Assembly (NCBI RefSeq): GCF_003627955.1
Contig: NZ_RBWS01000012.1
Location: 62,001 to 126,000, forward strand
Origin: Sphingobacterium puteale
GTDB lineage: Bacteria; Bacteroidota; Bacteroidia; Sphingobacteriales; Sphingobacteriaceae
Direction: 5' to 3'
DNA length: 64,000 bases
Part shown: positions 8,659 through 17,332 of the stretch, piece after piece
Layout of the letters: each line of letters begins with the position of its first letter
Numbering within the stretch: the stretch's first letter is position 1
Notes under the pieces: generated by a model
Database searches by the model: none
Told to the model about the DNA's origin: nothing
What the model saw: the letters and a program-made list of their open reading frames with translations, nothing else
Translations under genes and position numbers: made by a program

Positions 8659-11343
8659 ATGTATGCTCGCTTATTGTTGTTAATCAATTGCCTTCTGTTT
8701 CCCTTTCTGGCCTCCGCTCAAATTGATCAGACCATACAGAAATTGGAGACCTATCACGAAAGTCATGTTACGGAGAAAATTTATCTACACTTGGACAAAA
8801 ATGACTATTCAGCGGGTGAAAATATCTGGTTCAAACTATATTGTACCACGGCGCCATTTAATTACTTGAGCAATATCAGCAAGATTGCGAATATCGAATT
8901 GATCTCGCCGACAAATAGCATCATCAAAAGCATTAAAATCCCTCTCACATTGGGCCTTGGCATCGGTGATTTTAGCCTATCGGACACACTCGTGGAAGGA
9001 TCATACCGTATCAGAGCATACACCCGCTGGATGCAAAACGATTCCGTCTCCAATTTCTATGAGCGGATTGTACCGGTTACCAATGGTCGGGCAGACAATG
9101 TCATTACTGAAAGTACTCTCCTTCAAAATGGAACTGAAAACCTCTTCCAGATCAACTTAAAGACAATTCAGGGCGCGCCGCTAATAAACAGCAGCGTGAG
9201 CTATACCTTCCAACAGGACGGCCTAAAAGAAAAGAAGGGGCGCTTAAAATCCAATGAAAATGGAACGATAGCTCTTGAGCTCAAAGATAATTTTAGGGGC
9301 GGAACATTATCCTTACAATTTTTATCATCAGATAAAAGACGGGTATTAAAGAATTTTACAATTCCAGATCCCAACCTACAGAACAGTATCCAGATTTTCC
9401 CTGAAAGTGGTGAGCTCGTAAACAATATTTTGAGCAAAACCGGGGTTAAAGTACTTACACCCGCCGGACTGGGCCTGAAGTCCAAAATCAAAATCGGAGA
9501 GGAAAACCAGGCTCCCATCATCGAATTTGAGACGAATGACCTCGGCATGGGCAGTATGCCGCTTATTTTAAGCACAGGAAAAAAATATATTGCCACGGCG
9601 GTATTCCCGGACGGGAATTCGGTGAGCAGCCCTCTGCCTCCGGTAGCTGCCTCAGGCTACGTACTCACTGTCAACTCGGGTTTAAAAGATAAAATCGCCG
9701 CCCAATTATCGGCGACAGATGACCTCGTAACAGGTAAAGAAGTCTACCTCATTGCACAATACAATGGACTTGTTTTACATGCTGTTAAACAAAAGTTAAA
9801 CGGGCCGGAAATATTATTCAACATTCCCAAACAAGACCTTCCTTCGGGAGTAATCCAATTATCAGTACTGAATGAACAGCTGGTTCCGATCATCGAAAGG
9901 CTCGTATTTAGTTACAATGCGCCAAAAACAATGTTGCCAATAACCTTACAATTGAACAAGCCAACATTTACAACACGGGATCAGGTAATCGCAAATCTTT
10001 CGGTTAAGGAAGGTAGCAGTGATACCTCAAAAATCGCCGCCCTCTCAGCTTCGGTAATCAATCTCAATAAAGCCGATTCTGCTACAGCGCAATATTATTC
10101 TTCAATTGTCTCCGAGCTCCTCTTAAAATCCGATCTCAGGGGCTTTATAGAACGTCCAAATTATTACTTTGAAGATCTCAACAATATCAAGTTCAATGAG
10201 CTTGACAACCTTATGCTGATCCAGGGCTGGCGTAAGCTAGATTGGAAAAATTACCTTAATACGACGAATAATGCGTACCTTCCGGAGAAGGGCCTCACGG
10301 TCTCGGGTACTGTTAAAAAAACCGGAAGAAAGGCAGTAGTTCCGAATGCAAAAGTTACTTTAGTCCCCACGAGCAATATGATGCTAAGTTTAGATACGCT
10401 AACAGATAATGAGGGTAGATTTACTTTTGATAACCTTTTTTTTGCGGATAGTATCAAGTTTATTGTCACCGGGAATGGTCAAAAAGAGAAGAATAGAGTC
10501 GATATTCTTGTTGACAATGCTTCTTCTCCTACAGTCAGGGAAAGTAAAGACAAACCTCTGATGCTGAATGATATCAACACCAAACTAATCAACCAGCTTA
10601 AAGATAATCAGCAATTCCTGGCCGAACTTGAAGCAGCAGGTATTATTCAAAAAAGCATCAAACTGGAAGAAGTTCAGGTCAACAGAGTCAGAGTCAATAA
10701 AGCAGATAAAAATTCAAGAAACCTCAATGGCCCAGGCAATGCAGATCAGGTGCTGACGGCTGAGGACCTGTCCACATGTGCGACCCTGGAGCAATGCCTT
10801 GCGGGAAGACTAGTGGGAGTTATTTTCCGAAACGGAGTCCCTTACAGTACGCGATCGATGGGATTAAATGGAGGAAGCCCCATGCAGGTAGTGCTCGACG
10901 GCATGTATATTGAGCCTGACCAGATTAGTATGATCAACGTCCCGGATATCGCGAGTATCGAAGTCTTGAGAAGTGTCGGGAACACCGCTATTTATGGAAT
11001 GTACGGCGGAAACGGTGTTTTGGTAATCACCAGTAAATCGGGCGATGCAATGTCATCCGCCTATACACCAACAGGAATAATAACCATTTTACCCAAAGGT
11101 TTGCATGTCAACCGCAACTTTTTCAAACCACAATATAACACCACACAGAAACAGGTGCTTAATCGTGATTTGAGAACAACAATCTCCTGGGAACCAAATC
11201 TGGTAACAACTAAAAATGGAGAAGCCAAATTTGATTTCTACACTTCGGATGAACCCGGAACATATAAAATCACGATTGAAGGAGTTGACATGGAGGGAAA
11301 AATTGCACACCTAGAATATTTAATGGAAGTAAAGCCACAATAG
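8659..11343 (+). CDS. Macroglobulin-like exported protein with a TonB plug domain but no barrel
   Basis: 894 residues with a signal peptide (1-20). A macroglobulin MG2-like domain at about 36-125 starts with EKIYLHLDKNDYSAGENIWF. A carboxypeptidase-regulatory-like domain lies at about 543-613, and a TonB-receptor plug-like domain at about 704-795 (CLAGRLVGVIFRNG, then GMYGGNGVLVITSKSG). The C-terminus (about 833-890, SWEPNLVTTKNGEAKFDFY) resembles another macroglobulin-type beta domain. There is no beta-barrel after the plug, so it is not a transporter of the normal kind. Bacteroidetes have a family with this layout, of unknown role at the cell envelope. Enoyl-CoA isomerase follows 39 bases later. 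Confidence 0.85.
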   Translation: MYARLLLLINCLLFPFLASAQIDQTIQKLETYHESHVTEKIYLHLDKNDYSAGENIWFKLYCTTAPFNYLSNISKIANIELISPTNSIIKSIKIPLTLGLGIGDFSLSDTLVEGSYRIRAYTRWMQNDSVSNFYERIVPVTNGRADNVITESTLLQNGTENLFQINLKTIQGAPLINSSVSYTFQQDGLKEKKGRLKSNENGTIALELKDNFRGGTLSLQFLSSDKRRVLKNFTIPDPNLQNSIQIFPESGELVNNILSKTGVKVLTPAGLGLKSKIKIGEENQAPIIEFETNDLGMGSMPLILSTGKKYIATAVFPDGNSVSSPLPPVAASGYVLTVNSGLKDKIAAQLSATDDLVTGKEVYLIAQYNGLVLHAVKQKLNGPEILFNIPKQDLPSGVIQLSVLNEQLVPIIERLVFSYNAPKTMLPITLQLNKPTFTTRDQVIANLSVKEGSSDTSKIAALSASVINLNKADSATAQYYSSIVSELLLKSDLRGFIERPNYYFEDLNNIKFNELDNLMLIQGWRKLDWKNYLNTTNNAYLPEKGLTVSGTVKKTGRKAVVPNAKVTLVPTSNMMLSLDTLTDNEGRFTFDNLFFADSIKFIVTGNGQKEKNRVDILVDNASSPTVRESKDKPLMLNDINTKLINQLKDNQQFLAELEAAGIIQKSIKLEEVQVNRVRVNKADKNSRNLNGPGNADQVLTAEDLSTCATLEQCLAGRLVGVIFRNGVPYSTRSMGLNGGSPMQVVLDGMYIEPDQISMINVPDIASIEVLRSVGNTAIYGMYGGNGVLVITSKSGDAMSSAYTPTGIITILPKGLHVNRNFFKPQYNTTQKQVLNRDLRTTISWEPNLVTTKNGEAKFDFYTSDEPGTYKITIEGVDMEGKIAHLEYLMEVKPQ

Positions 11344-11382
11344 CAAGCCGAACAAACCGTTATAAATTTAAATAAACTCATT

Positions 11383-12156
11383 ATGGAGCATATCAAAACC
11401 CAAGTAGAAGACCATATTTTAAGCATTTTTCTGGATCGCGGAAAGTCAAACGCCATCGATACGCTATTACTGAAAGAGCTGATAGAGACGTTGGAGATAA
11501 ATCGGGAAAACGAAGCCGTTCACGGCGCAATTCTTATTGGTAAAGAAAACTTTTTCAGTGCGGGGCTTGATCTCATCACCTTATTTGGCTATAATGAGGA
11601 TCAAATCAGGGAATTTTGGAATCTCTTTTTGGAGGCAACCTCGCTATTGGCGTCATTTCCAAAACCAATCGCAGCGGCCATATCCGGTCATAGTCCCGCC
11701 GGAGGCTGCGTATTTGCCCTATGCTGCGACTATAGGATCATGGCTGAAGGTAATTTCGTCATCGGGCTCAATGAAATACCCGTTGGATTGATTGTGCCCG
11801 AAAGTATTTTTCAACTGTATGCTTTCTGGATTGGAAGACACAACGCGTATCAAAATCTGCTTGAGGGAAAACTCTTAACTCCAGATGAGGCAAAATCGCA
11901 AGGCTTGGTAGACGATGTCGTTCCGGCAAACATGCTTTTTAATACCGCAGCAAAGAAAATAAAACAGATCACACAGTTTAATCAAAAGACCTGGCAGACC
12001 TCCAAGCTGAACTTCAGAAAAGAAATAATTCTTAAATTGCGCGAGAATAGAGAAGAAACTATTCAGGAAATCCTTGTGCAATGGTGGCTGCCATCAACAA
12101 GGTCAATATTAAAGTCGATCATAGATAACTTGACTTCAAAAAATAGTACTAAATAA
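11383..12156 (+). CDS. Enoyl-CoA hydratase/isomerase family protein, resembling delta3,delta2-enoyl-CoA isomerase
   Basis: Crotonase-fold enzyme of 257 residues. The oxyanion-hole segments are FFSAGLDL near 57-64 and HSPAGGCVFALCCDYRIM at 103-120. Glu131 in GLNEIPVGL sits where the single catalytic acid of mitochondrial enoyl-CoA delta isomerase (ECI1/DCI) lies, and the SPAGGC...CDYRIM pattern is also closest to that group. The likely reaction is moving a 3-double bond of an unsaturated acyl-CoA to the 2-position for beta-oxidation. A hydratase role cannot be excluded. No other fatty-acid genes are adjacent. Confidence 0.88.
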   Translation: MEHIKTQVEDHILSIFLDRGKSNAIDTLLLKELIETLEINRENEAVHGAILIGKENFFSAGLDLITLFGYNEDQIREFWNLFLEATSLLASFPKPIAAAISGHSPAGGCVFALCCDYRIMAEGNFVIGLNEIPVGLIVPESIFQLYAFWIGRHNAYQNLLEGKLLTPDEAKSQGLVDDVVPANMLFNTAAKKIKQITQFNQKTWQTSKLNFRKEIILKLRENREETIQEILVQWWLPSTRSILKSIIDNLTSKNSTK

Positions 12157-12167
12157 ATAAAAACAAC

Positions 12168-12851
12168 ATGAGAAATCTCTTTTTCTTTGTTCTGATCTGT
12201 ATCTCGATAGGTGTATTCTCCTGTAGAAACAATAAAAAGGAAGACAAGGCCGTAAAAATTGCCCAAGATTCTATCCCCTTAGATACGATAAGCAAACCCG
12301 ACACACTCGAAAAGGAAGTCAAAAAAGAGGATACAGAAACATTAGAACAAGTTTTGGAAAAAATAGCCAAAGCATATATTGATCAAGACAGCAAAACAAT
12401 CAATGATTATATACATCCCAAATTAGGTATCTATATTATCTATCGCCCGGGAGCACTGGACTCGTATGTGCACCAAAATAATTTTAGCTTTGCCAAACCG
12501 GTGCCGGAGTATCACTCATATGAAAAACTGAGCTACAAAGGACCTTTAAAAGCTGGAAAGCTTCCCGTTTTCGACTGCGGCACAATGAAATGGGATAAAC
12601 TTGGTTTTTTTTATGACAAGAAATCCCGTCCAAATGAATTGTCACAAACAGCCAAATTTATGAATGAGATTTTAGACGCCAAAATTACAGGTAACGAATT
12701 ACGACGGTTAAGAAATATAGAAATCAGAAGTTATCGCGCGATAATGACCTCCAATGAAAGCGAAGAACCATTTGTTTTTCACGTTACAAAAGAAGGGGAA
12801 AAATGGTACATTACAGTTATTGATCGTGCATATGCGGGTTGCGACGCCTAA
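12168..12851 (+). CDS. Hypothetical lipoprotein
   Basis: 227 residues. A signal peptide ends in a lipobox (IGVFSC) with Cys19, followed by a Lys/Glu/Asp-rich linker (about 20-70) and a globular alpha/beta domain without a family I recognise. The gene begins 11 bases after the enoyl-CoA isomerase stop and ends 28 bases before the phosphohexomutase gene, so all three could be co-transcribed. Function unknown; exposed at the inner or outer membrane by the lipid anchor. Confidence 0.75.
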   Translation: MRNLFFFVLICISIGVFSCRNNKKEDKAVKIAQDSIPLDTISKPDTLEKEVKKEDTETLEQVLEKIAKAYIDQDSKTINDYIHPKLGIYIIYRPGALDSYVHQNNFSFAKPVPEYHSYEKLSYKGPLKAGKLPVFDCGTMKWDKLGFFYDKKSRPNELSQTAKFMNEILDAKITGNELRRLRNIEIRSYRAIMTSNESEEPFVFHVTKEGEKWYITVIDRAYAGCDA

Positions 12852-12879
12852 AATATTTTTTTACATTTAGCCATATTTA

Positions 12880-14622
12880 ATGATAATGGGAAATTTAGAT
12901 AAAGACATACAAAAGAAAATTGATGACTGGTTAACCTCAAGTTATGATGTGGAAACAAGAGGGGCGGTTCAGAAGTTAATAGATGATCAGGCAGAAACGG
13001 AACTGATTGATTCATTCTACAAGGATCTCGAGTTTGGAACTGGAGGATTAAGAGGAATAATGGGCGTTGGCTCCAATCGCATGAATAAATATACGATTGG
13101 AAAGGCGACACAGGGCTTATCGAACTATCTTAAAAAGCAGTTTCCTGATCAGGAAATCAAGGTAGCCGTAGCATACGATAGCCGTAACAACTCGCAATCG
13201 TTTGGCCACCTTGTCGCCCAGGTATTCGCTGCAAATGGAATCACGGTTTACCTCTTTGACGAATTACGTCCTACACCAATGTTATCTTTTGCCATCCGTC
13301 ATTTCGGTTGCCAAAGCGGCGTCATGTTAACGGCTTCACATAACCCGAAGGAATACAATGGTTATAAAGCCTATTGGAACGACGGCTCGCAGTTGACTGC
13401 ACCACATGATAAAAATGTGATCGATGAAGTCAATGCAATCACCTCGGTAAAGGATATCCAGTTTGAAGGAAATAACCAAAATATTATCCCTGTCGGTGAA
13501 GAAATTGACGAGATTTATATCAATGCCAATAAGTCATTGAGCATACACCCCGAGGCGGTGCTGGCGCAGAAGGATTTAAAAATAGTCTATTCTCCGATCC
13601 ATGGCACAGGAATTACAATTGTCCCCAAAATGCTGGCATCGTGGGGTTTTGAAAACGTTACGGTAGTTACCGAGCAGGCGACACCGGATGGAAATTTCCC
13701 AACGGTGATCTATCCAAATCCGGAGGAGGAGGACGCAATGGCTTTGGCGAAGAAAAAAGGCGAAGAGATTGGCGCGGATCTCGTTTTGGCGACTGACCCC
13801 GATGCTGACCGTGTGGGAATCGCCGTTAAAAACAGCGGGGGCCAATTTCAGCTACTCAATGGTAATCAGATCGGCAGTTTGCTGATCTACTATGTATTGA
13901 GTGCAAAGAGTGACCTACAGCAATTGGGACACAACCCATATATCGTTAAAACGATTGTAACCAGCAACCTTCAGGCGGATATTGCCGATCATTATCATGT
14001 AGCGCACTATGAAACCCTTACTGGCTTTAAATATATTGGCGAACTGATCACAAAATTAGGAGATTCGGCCCAATATCTAGCCGGTGGAGAGGAAAGTTAT
14101 GGCTACCTCGTCGGTGACCTGGTCAGAGATAAAGACGCACCCAATTCATGTGCTTTCCTGGCTGAAATGACCGCATATTTTAAATCAAAAGGCAAGACTG
14201 TCTATGACGTATTATTGGAGATCTATCAGGAGTTTGGCTGCTATCAGGAAAAATTGATTTCCTTAACGAAAAAAGGAAAAGCCGGAGCCGAGGAAATTCA
14301 GGCCATGATGACGGGGTTGCGTCAAAATTTACCGACGAAACTCGGAGGAATCGAAGTCAAGGAAATTCGGGACTATCAACTTTCCCAGGCGACTGACATG
14401 AAGACCGGAAATAAGAAAGAGATTACACTTCCAAAGTCGGACGTCTTGCAATTCATTACGACGGATGGTGACGTGATTTCGGCAAGACCTTCAGGTACGG
14501 AACCCAAAATCAAATTTTATTGCTCCGTTAAGGGAATACTTCAGGATAAAAAGGACTATCTGAATCTTCAACATATATTGGAAGAAAAAGTGGACCGCAT
14601 GATGAAAGATATTGTTGGTTAA
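12880..14622 (+). CDS. Phospho-sugar mutase (phosphoglucomutase/phosphomannomutase)
   Basis: Interconverts hexose 1- and 6-phosphates. 580 residues, typical of the large PGM2-like branch. The phosphoserine loop TASHNP carries Ser153 at 151-156. The metal loop DPDADR is near 305-310, the sugar-binding GGEESYG near 405, and the phosphate-binding RPSGTEPKIKFY near 530. ATG at 12880 is used; a second ATG two codons later is equally possible. The NUDIX hydrolase gene starts at the base after the stop codon, so the pair is one transcription unit. Glucose versus mannose preference cannot be decided here. Confidence 0.95.
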   Translation: MIMGNLDKDIQKKIDDWLTSSYDVETRGAVQKLIDDQAETELIDSFYKDLEFGTGGLRGIMGVGSNRMNKYTIGKATQGLSNYLKKQFPDQEIKVAVAYDSRNNSQSFGHLVAQVFAANGITVYLFDELRPTPMLSFAIRHFGCQSGVMLTASHNPKEYNGYKAYWNDGSQLTAPHDKNVIDEVNAITSVKDIQFEGNNQNIIPVGEEIDEIYINANKSLSIHPEAVLAQKDLKIVYSPIHGTGITIVPKMLASWGFENVTVVTEQATPDGNFPTVIYPNPEEEDAMALAKKKGEEIGADLVLATDPDADRVGIAVKNSGGQFQLLNGNQIGSLLIYYVLSAKSDLQQLGHNPYIVKTIVTSNLQADIADHYHVAHYETLTGFKYIGELITKLGDSAQYLAGGEESYGYLVGDLVRDKDAPNSCAFLAEMTAYFKSKGKTVYDVLLEIYQEFGCYQEKLISLTKKGKAGAEEIQAMMTGLRQNLPTKLGGIEVKEIRDYQLSQATDMKTGNKKEITLPKSDVLQFITTDGDVISARPSGTEPKIKFYCSVKGILQDKKDYLNLQHILEEKVDRMMKDIVG

Positions 14623-15165
14623 ATGGAAAAATGGAAACTACTATCATCTGAATATATCTGCAAGGAGCCTTGGGCGACATTACGGCGGGATACATGCGAA
14701 CTGCCCGATGGACGCATCAACGACCATTATTACGTGCTGGAATATCCAGATTGGGTCAATATGGTCGGGATTACGGCACAAAGCGAGTTATTGGTAATCA
14801 GGCAATACCGTCACGGAGCAGGGATACTTTCTTTGGAAATTCCGGCTGGTACAATGGAGCCGGGTGAAAATCCCCAAGAAGCTGCTGTACGGGAAATGCT
14901 CGAAGAAACAGGGTATCAGTTTGAAAAAATCGAAGAGATAGCAACACTCTATGCCAACCCGGCAACAAGTGGTAATGTTACGTATACTTATCTCATGACA
15001 GGAGGACAGAAAGTTCAGGAACAGGAACTGGATGAACACGAGGAGATTGACGTTTTCCTTATACCGCTTAAGGAAGCAAAAGCCATGCTGCTGGAAAACA
15101 AATTTAGCCAAGCCCTGCATAGCAGTGCATTGTTCTATGCTTTTAATAAATTAGGCTTGTTTTAA
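14623..15165 (+). CDS. NUDIX hydrolase, ADP-ribose pyrophosphatase-like
   Basis: 180-residue hydrolase of nucleoside-diphosphate compounds. The full Nudix box is present: Gly76, Glu82, Arg90-Glu91, Glu94-Glu95 and Gly97 (within REMLEETGY). The upstream IRQYRHGAG and EIPAG segments are typical of ADP-sugar pyrophosphatases, which recycle ADP-ribose or ADP-glucose. It abuts the phosphohexomutase gene with no intergenic base, consistent with a shared role in sugar nucleotide metabolism. The terminator hairpin overlaps its last codons. Confidence 0.92.
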   Translation: MEKWKLLSSEYICKEPWATLRRDTCELPDGRINDHYYVLEYPDWVNMVGITAQSELLVIRQYRHGAGILSLEIPAGTMEPGENPQEAAVREMLEETGYQFEKIEEIATLYANPATSGNVTYTYLMTGGQKVQEQELDEHEEIDVFLIPLKEAKAMLLENKFSQALHSSALFYAFNKLGLF

Positions 15166-15179
15166 GACAAGCCTAATTT
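15148..15179 (+). terminator. Terminator of the phosphohexomutase-NUDIX unit
   Basis: Perfect 13-bp arms AAATTAGGCTTGT and ACAAGCCTAATTT around a six-base loop that contains the NUDIX stop codon. A T-rich stretch follows. Confidence 0.85.
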
Positions 15180-15231
15180 TATTCTGTTTTTTCCTTTCAT
15201 ACTTTAATTTTCACTAGACTTTTGATTTTTG

Positions 15232-15239
15232 TACCTTTG
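15232..15239 (+). promoter_or_regulatory. -7 promoter box directly before the 15244 start codon
   Basis: TACCTTTG fits TAnnTTTG; TGCC then ATG follow. The predicted transcription start falls one or two bases before the ATG. No TTG lies at the -33 position. Confidence 0.6.
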
Positions 15240-15243
15240 TGCC

Positions 15244-16557
15244 ATGGCAAGAGAAATTTTTGAAACCAAGCGAAAGGCCCTGAAGATAAATCTAAACCCC
15301 GAGATTTACGGAACCTTCGCGGAGATCGGTGCTGGACAGGAAGTCGCACGTAACTTTTTCAATGCAGGAGCTGCATCAGGTACAATTGCTAAAACAATGT
15401 CAGCTTATGACATGGCATTCAGCGATGCCATATACGGTGAAGAAGAAGACGGCAGATATGTCAGCAGAACTCGTTTACAGAAGATGCTTTCCCATGAATT
15501 TGACTTGCTGACCCAACGATTGCACGGCGATAAGTATTGCAATAAAAAATTCTTTGCCTTTGCGGACACTGTCACTACGCTGAATTTCACCAAAACAAAT
15601 GAACCCCATGGATGGATTGGCCTCCGTTTTCAGCACGAGGTCGGCGGGCCTACAAACGATATTATTGTTCACATCAGACTCTTGGATAGCGACAATCAGC
15701 TGCAACAAAAGGTATTGGGCATTATCGGTGTGAATTTGTTGTTTGCAGCCTACTATTATGCAGAGGATGTGCAGACCATGATCGAATCCCTGGTCGATAA
15801 TTTATCCATTGGGTCTGTCGAAATTGATCTGGTTAAGTTAAATGGTCCTCTTTTTGAAAATGTCAACCAGCGCTTGATTAATTTATATCTCATTGCCAAA
15901 GGCTTCGCGAAGGCTGCTATTTTCCAGCCCGATGGTAAAGCGGTACAGATCAAGGATTATTTATACAAAAAAAACATCATCTTACTTCGCACGAAATACC
16001 GTCAGAAATCACTTCCTAACTTCGACCTGTTTAACCTTGCCGTCGAACAGTTTAAGAAAAATACAGGGGCTACGGATAGTGACACCATTGTTTTAATCGA
16101 GGTTTTGATGGGGAATGTGCTAGAGGATACTCATGAAATTACGGATGAAGATCTACAAGAATTCGCATCAAGAGCGGATGAATTATGTGCGACAGGCAAC
16201 AACATTATCGTCAGCAACTTCCGCAGAAATAATCATCTCGCTGAGTTTATAAGCAACTTTAAACCTAAGAATATCGGAATTGCAACAAACGTTTATAACT
16301 TAAAGAACATCTTTAATTCGGACAACTACAATAAAGAGCTGTACACCAATGAGCTATTATCGTATATTTCCGGCATGTTCAATAAAAACGTAAAGCTTTA
16401 CGCTTATCCTTATCTATTGAAAAAGGAAAATAAAATCATCACCACTAAAAATATGCCCGTTTCCGAAGAGGCAAAACCTCTATTTGATTTCTTGATCAAG
16501 AACGGATATATCATTGATATTGAAAATTACGACGAGAAATTTGTAAAAACCGTATAA
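15244..16557 (+). CDS. Conserved cytosolic protein of unsure function (sometimes named nicotinate-nucleotide adenylyltransferase)
   Basis: 437 residues, no signal peptide or membrane segment. The very conserved N-terminus MAREIFETKRKALKINLNP and GTFAEIGAGQEVARNFF is shared by a family across Bacteroidetes. Databases give this family conflicting names, including nicotinate-nucleotide adenylyltransferase and TonB-dependent receptor. I see no HxGH nucleotidyltransferase motif and no receptor features, so neither name is supported by the sequence. A true nadD lies elsewhere in this window. ATG at 15244 is chosen over the upstream TTG at 15229, which lies before the promoter box. Confidence 0.85.
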   Translation: MAREIFETKRKALKINLNPEIYGTFAEIGAGQEVARNFFNAGAASGTIAKTMSAYDMAFSDAIYGEEEDGRYVSRTRLQKMLSHEFDLLTQRLHGDKYCNKKFFAFADTVTTLNFTKTNEPHGWIGLRFQHEVGGPTNDIIVHIRLLDSDNQLQQKVLGIIGVNLLFAAYYYAEDVQTMIESLVDNLSIGSVEIDLVKLNGPLFENVNQRLINLYLIAKGFAKAAIFQPDGKAVQIKDYLYKKNIILLRTKYRQKSLPNFDLFNLAVEQFKKNTGATDSDTIVLIEVLMGNVLEDTHEITDEDLQEFASRADELCATGNNIIVSNFRRNNHLAEFISNFKPKNIGIATNVYNLKNIFNSDNYNKELYTNELLSYISGMFNKNVKLYAYPYLLKKENKIITTKNMPVSEEAKPLFDFLIKNGYIIDIENYDEKFVKTV

Positions 16558-16584
16558 TAACACGTCGTTAAAAATTAATTTATT

Positions 16585-16616
16585 ATATAGTCCAATTTAG
16601 TTAAATTGGACTATAT
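16585..16616 (+). terminator. Long perfect inverted repeat, probable terminator
   Basis: ATATAGTCCAATTTA and TAAATTGGACTATAT form 15-bp perfect arms separated only by GT. It lies between the 15244 gene and idi; the symmetry would allow either direction. The T tract is weak (TTTATTT). Confidence 0.65.
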
Positions 16617-16631
16617 TTATTTCCAGTCCTT

Positions 16632-17165
16632 ATGAAGCACGAAAATGTAATACTCGTTGATACTAATGATGCCGTGGTTGGCAGCATGGAAAAATTTGAA
16701 GCCCATCAAAAGGGCTTATTGCATCGGGCATTTAGTGTTTTTTTATTTAATGACCGGGATCAGCTTCTCCTACAGCAAAGGGCCCTGGATAAATACCATT
16801 GTGGCGGGCTTTGGACAAACAGCTGCTGTTCGCATCAACGCCTCGGAGAGAGCAATCTGGACGCTGCAACGAGACGCCTGACAGAAGAGCTACGGATTGA
16901 GGCAACAGCGCTCTATGATGCCTTTTCATTTGTATACAGCGCCCGATTTGACAATGGCCTTACCGAACATGAATTTGATCATGTCCTGATTGGAAAATTC
17001 AGTGGAGAGCCTGATTTTAATCCGGCAGAAGTCGCCGCTGTACAGTATATGGGTCAACAGGAAATCGAGGACGAAATCACGCACTTCCCTGAAAAATTTA
17101 CTCCTTGGTTCAAGCTAATCTATCAACGTGTATTTGAAACCTATGTAGAGAAATACAAAAAATAA
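16632..17165 (+). CDS. idi: Isopentenyl-diphosphate delta-isomerase, type I
   Basis: Converts isopentenyl diphosphate to dimethylallyl diphosphate for isoprenoids (quinones, undecaprenyl lipids). 177 residues with the Nudix-like IDI fold. The catalytic cysteine lies in WTNSCCSH (Cys65/Cys66), and the metal and acid residues in TRRLTEEL and TEHEFDHVL (Glu112/Glu114). Flanked by hairpins on both sides, so it is probably transcribed alone. Confidence 0.95.
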   Translation: MKHENVILVDTNDAVVGSMEKFEAHQKGLLHRAFSVFLFNDRDQLLLQQRALDKYHCGGLWTNSCCSHQRLGESNLDAATRRLTEELRIEATALYDAFSFVYSARFDNGLTEHEFDHVLIGKFSGEPDFNPAEVAAVQYMGQQEIEDEITHFPEKFTPWFKLIYQRVFETYVEKYKK

Positions 17166-17172
17166 GATTCAA

Positions 17173-17207
17173 AAAGGCCTACGGCGAAAAAGTATGCCGA
17201 AGCCTTT
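17173..17207 (+). terminator. Terminator candidate after idi
   Basis: AAAGGC and CGGC pair with GCCG and GCCTTT, with small internal mismatches, eight bases after the idi stop. The T tail is short, so confidence is moderate. Confidence 0.5.
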
Positions 17208-17278
17208 CCCCTTCCTATCGTGGCTAAAATTAACAACGCTATAATAAGAGCGCTATGAGCTGTCGATTCTGAAAATAA

Positions 17279-17310
17279 AAAGGAGCAATTCCTTCACAAA
17301 TTGCTCCTTT
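17279..17310 (-). terminator. Terminator of the amidase gene
   Basis: AAAGGAGCAATT and AATTGCTCCTTT are perfect arms; on the minus strand the hairpin ends in TTTTTATTTTC. It lies about 20 bases after the amidase stop. Confidence 0.8.
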
Positions 17311-17332
17311 CAAGTTTATATCGTTGTCCTCC

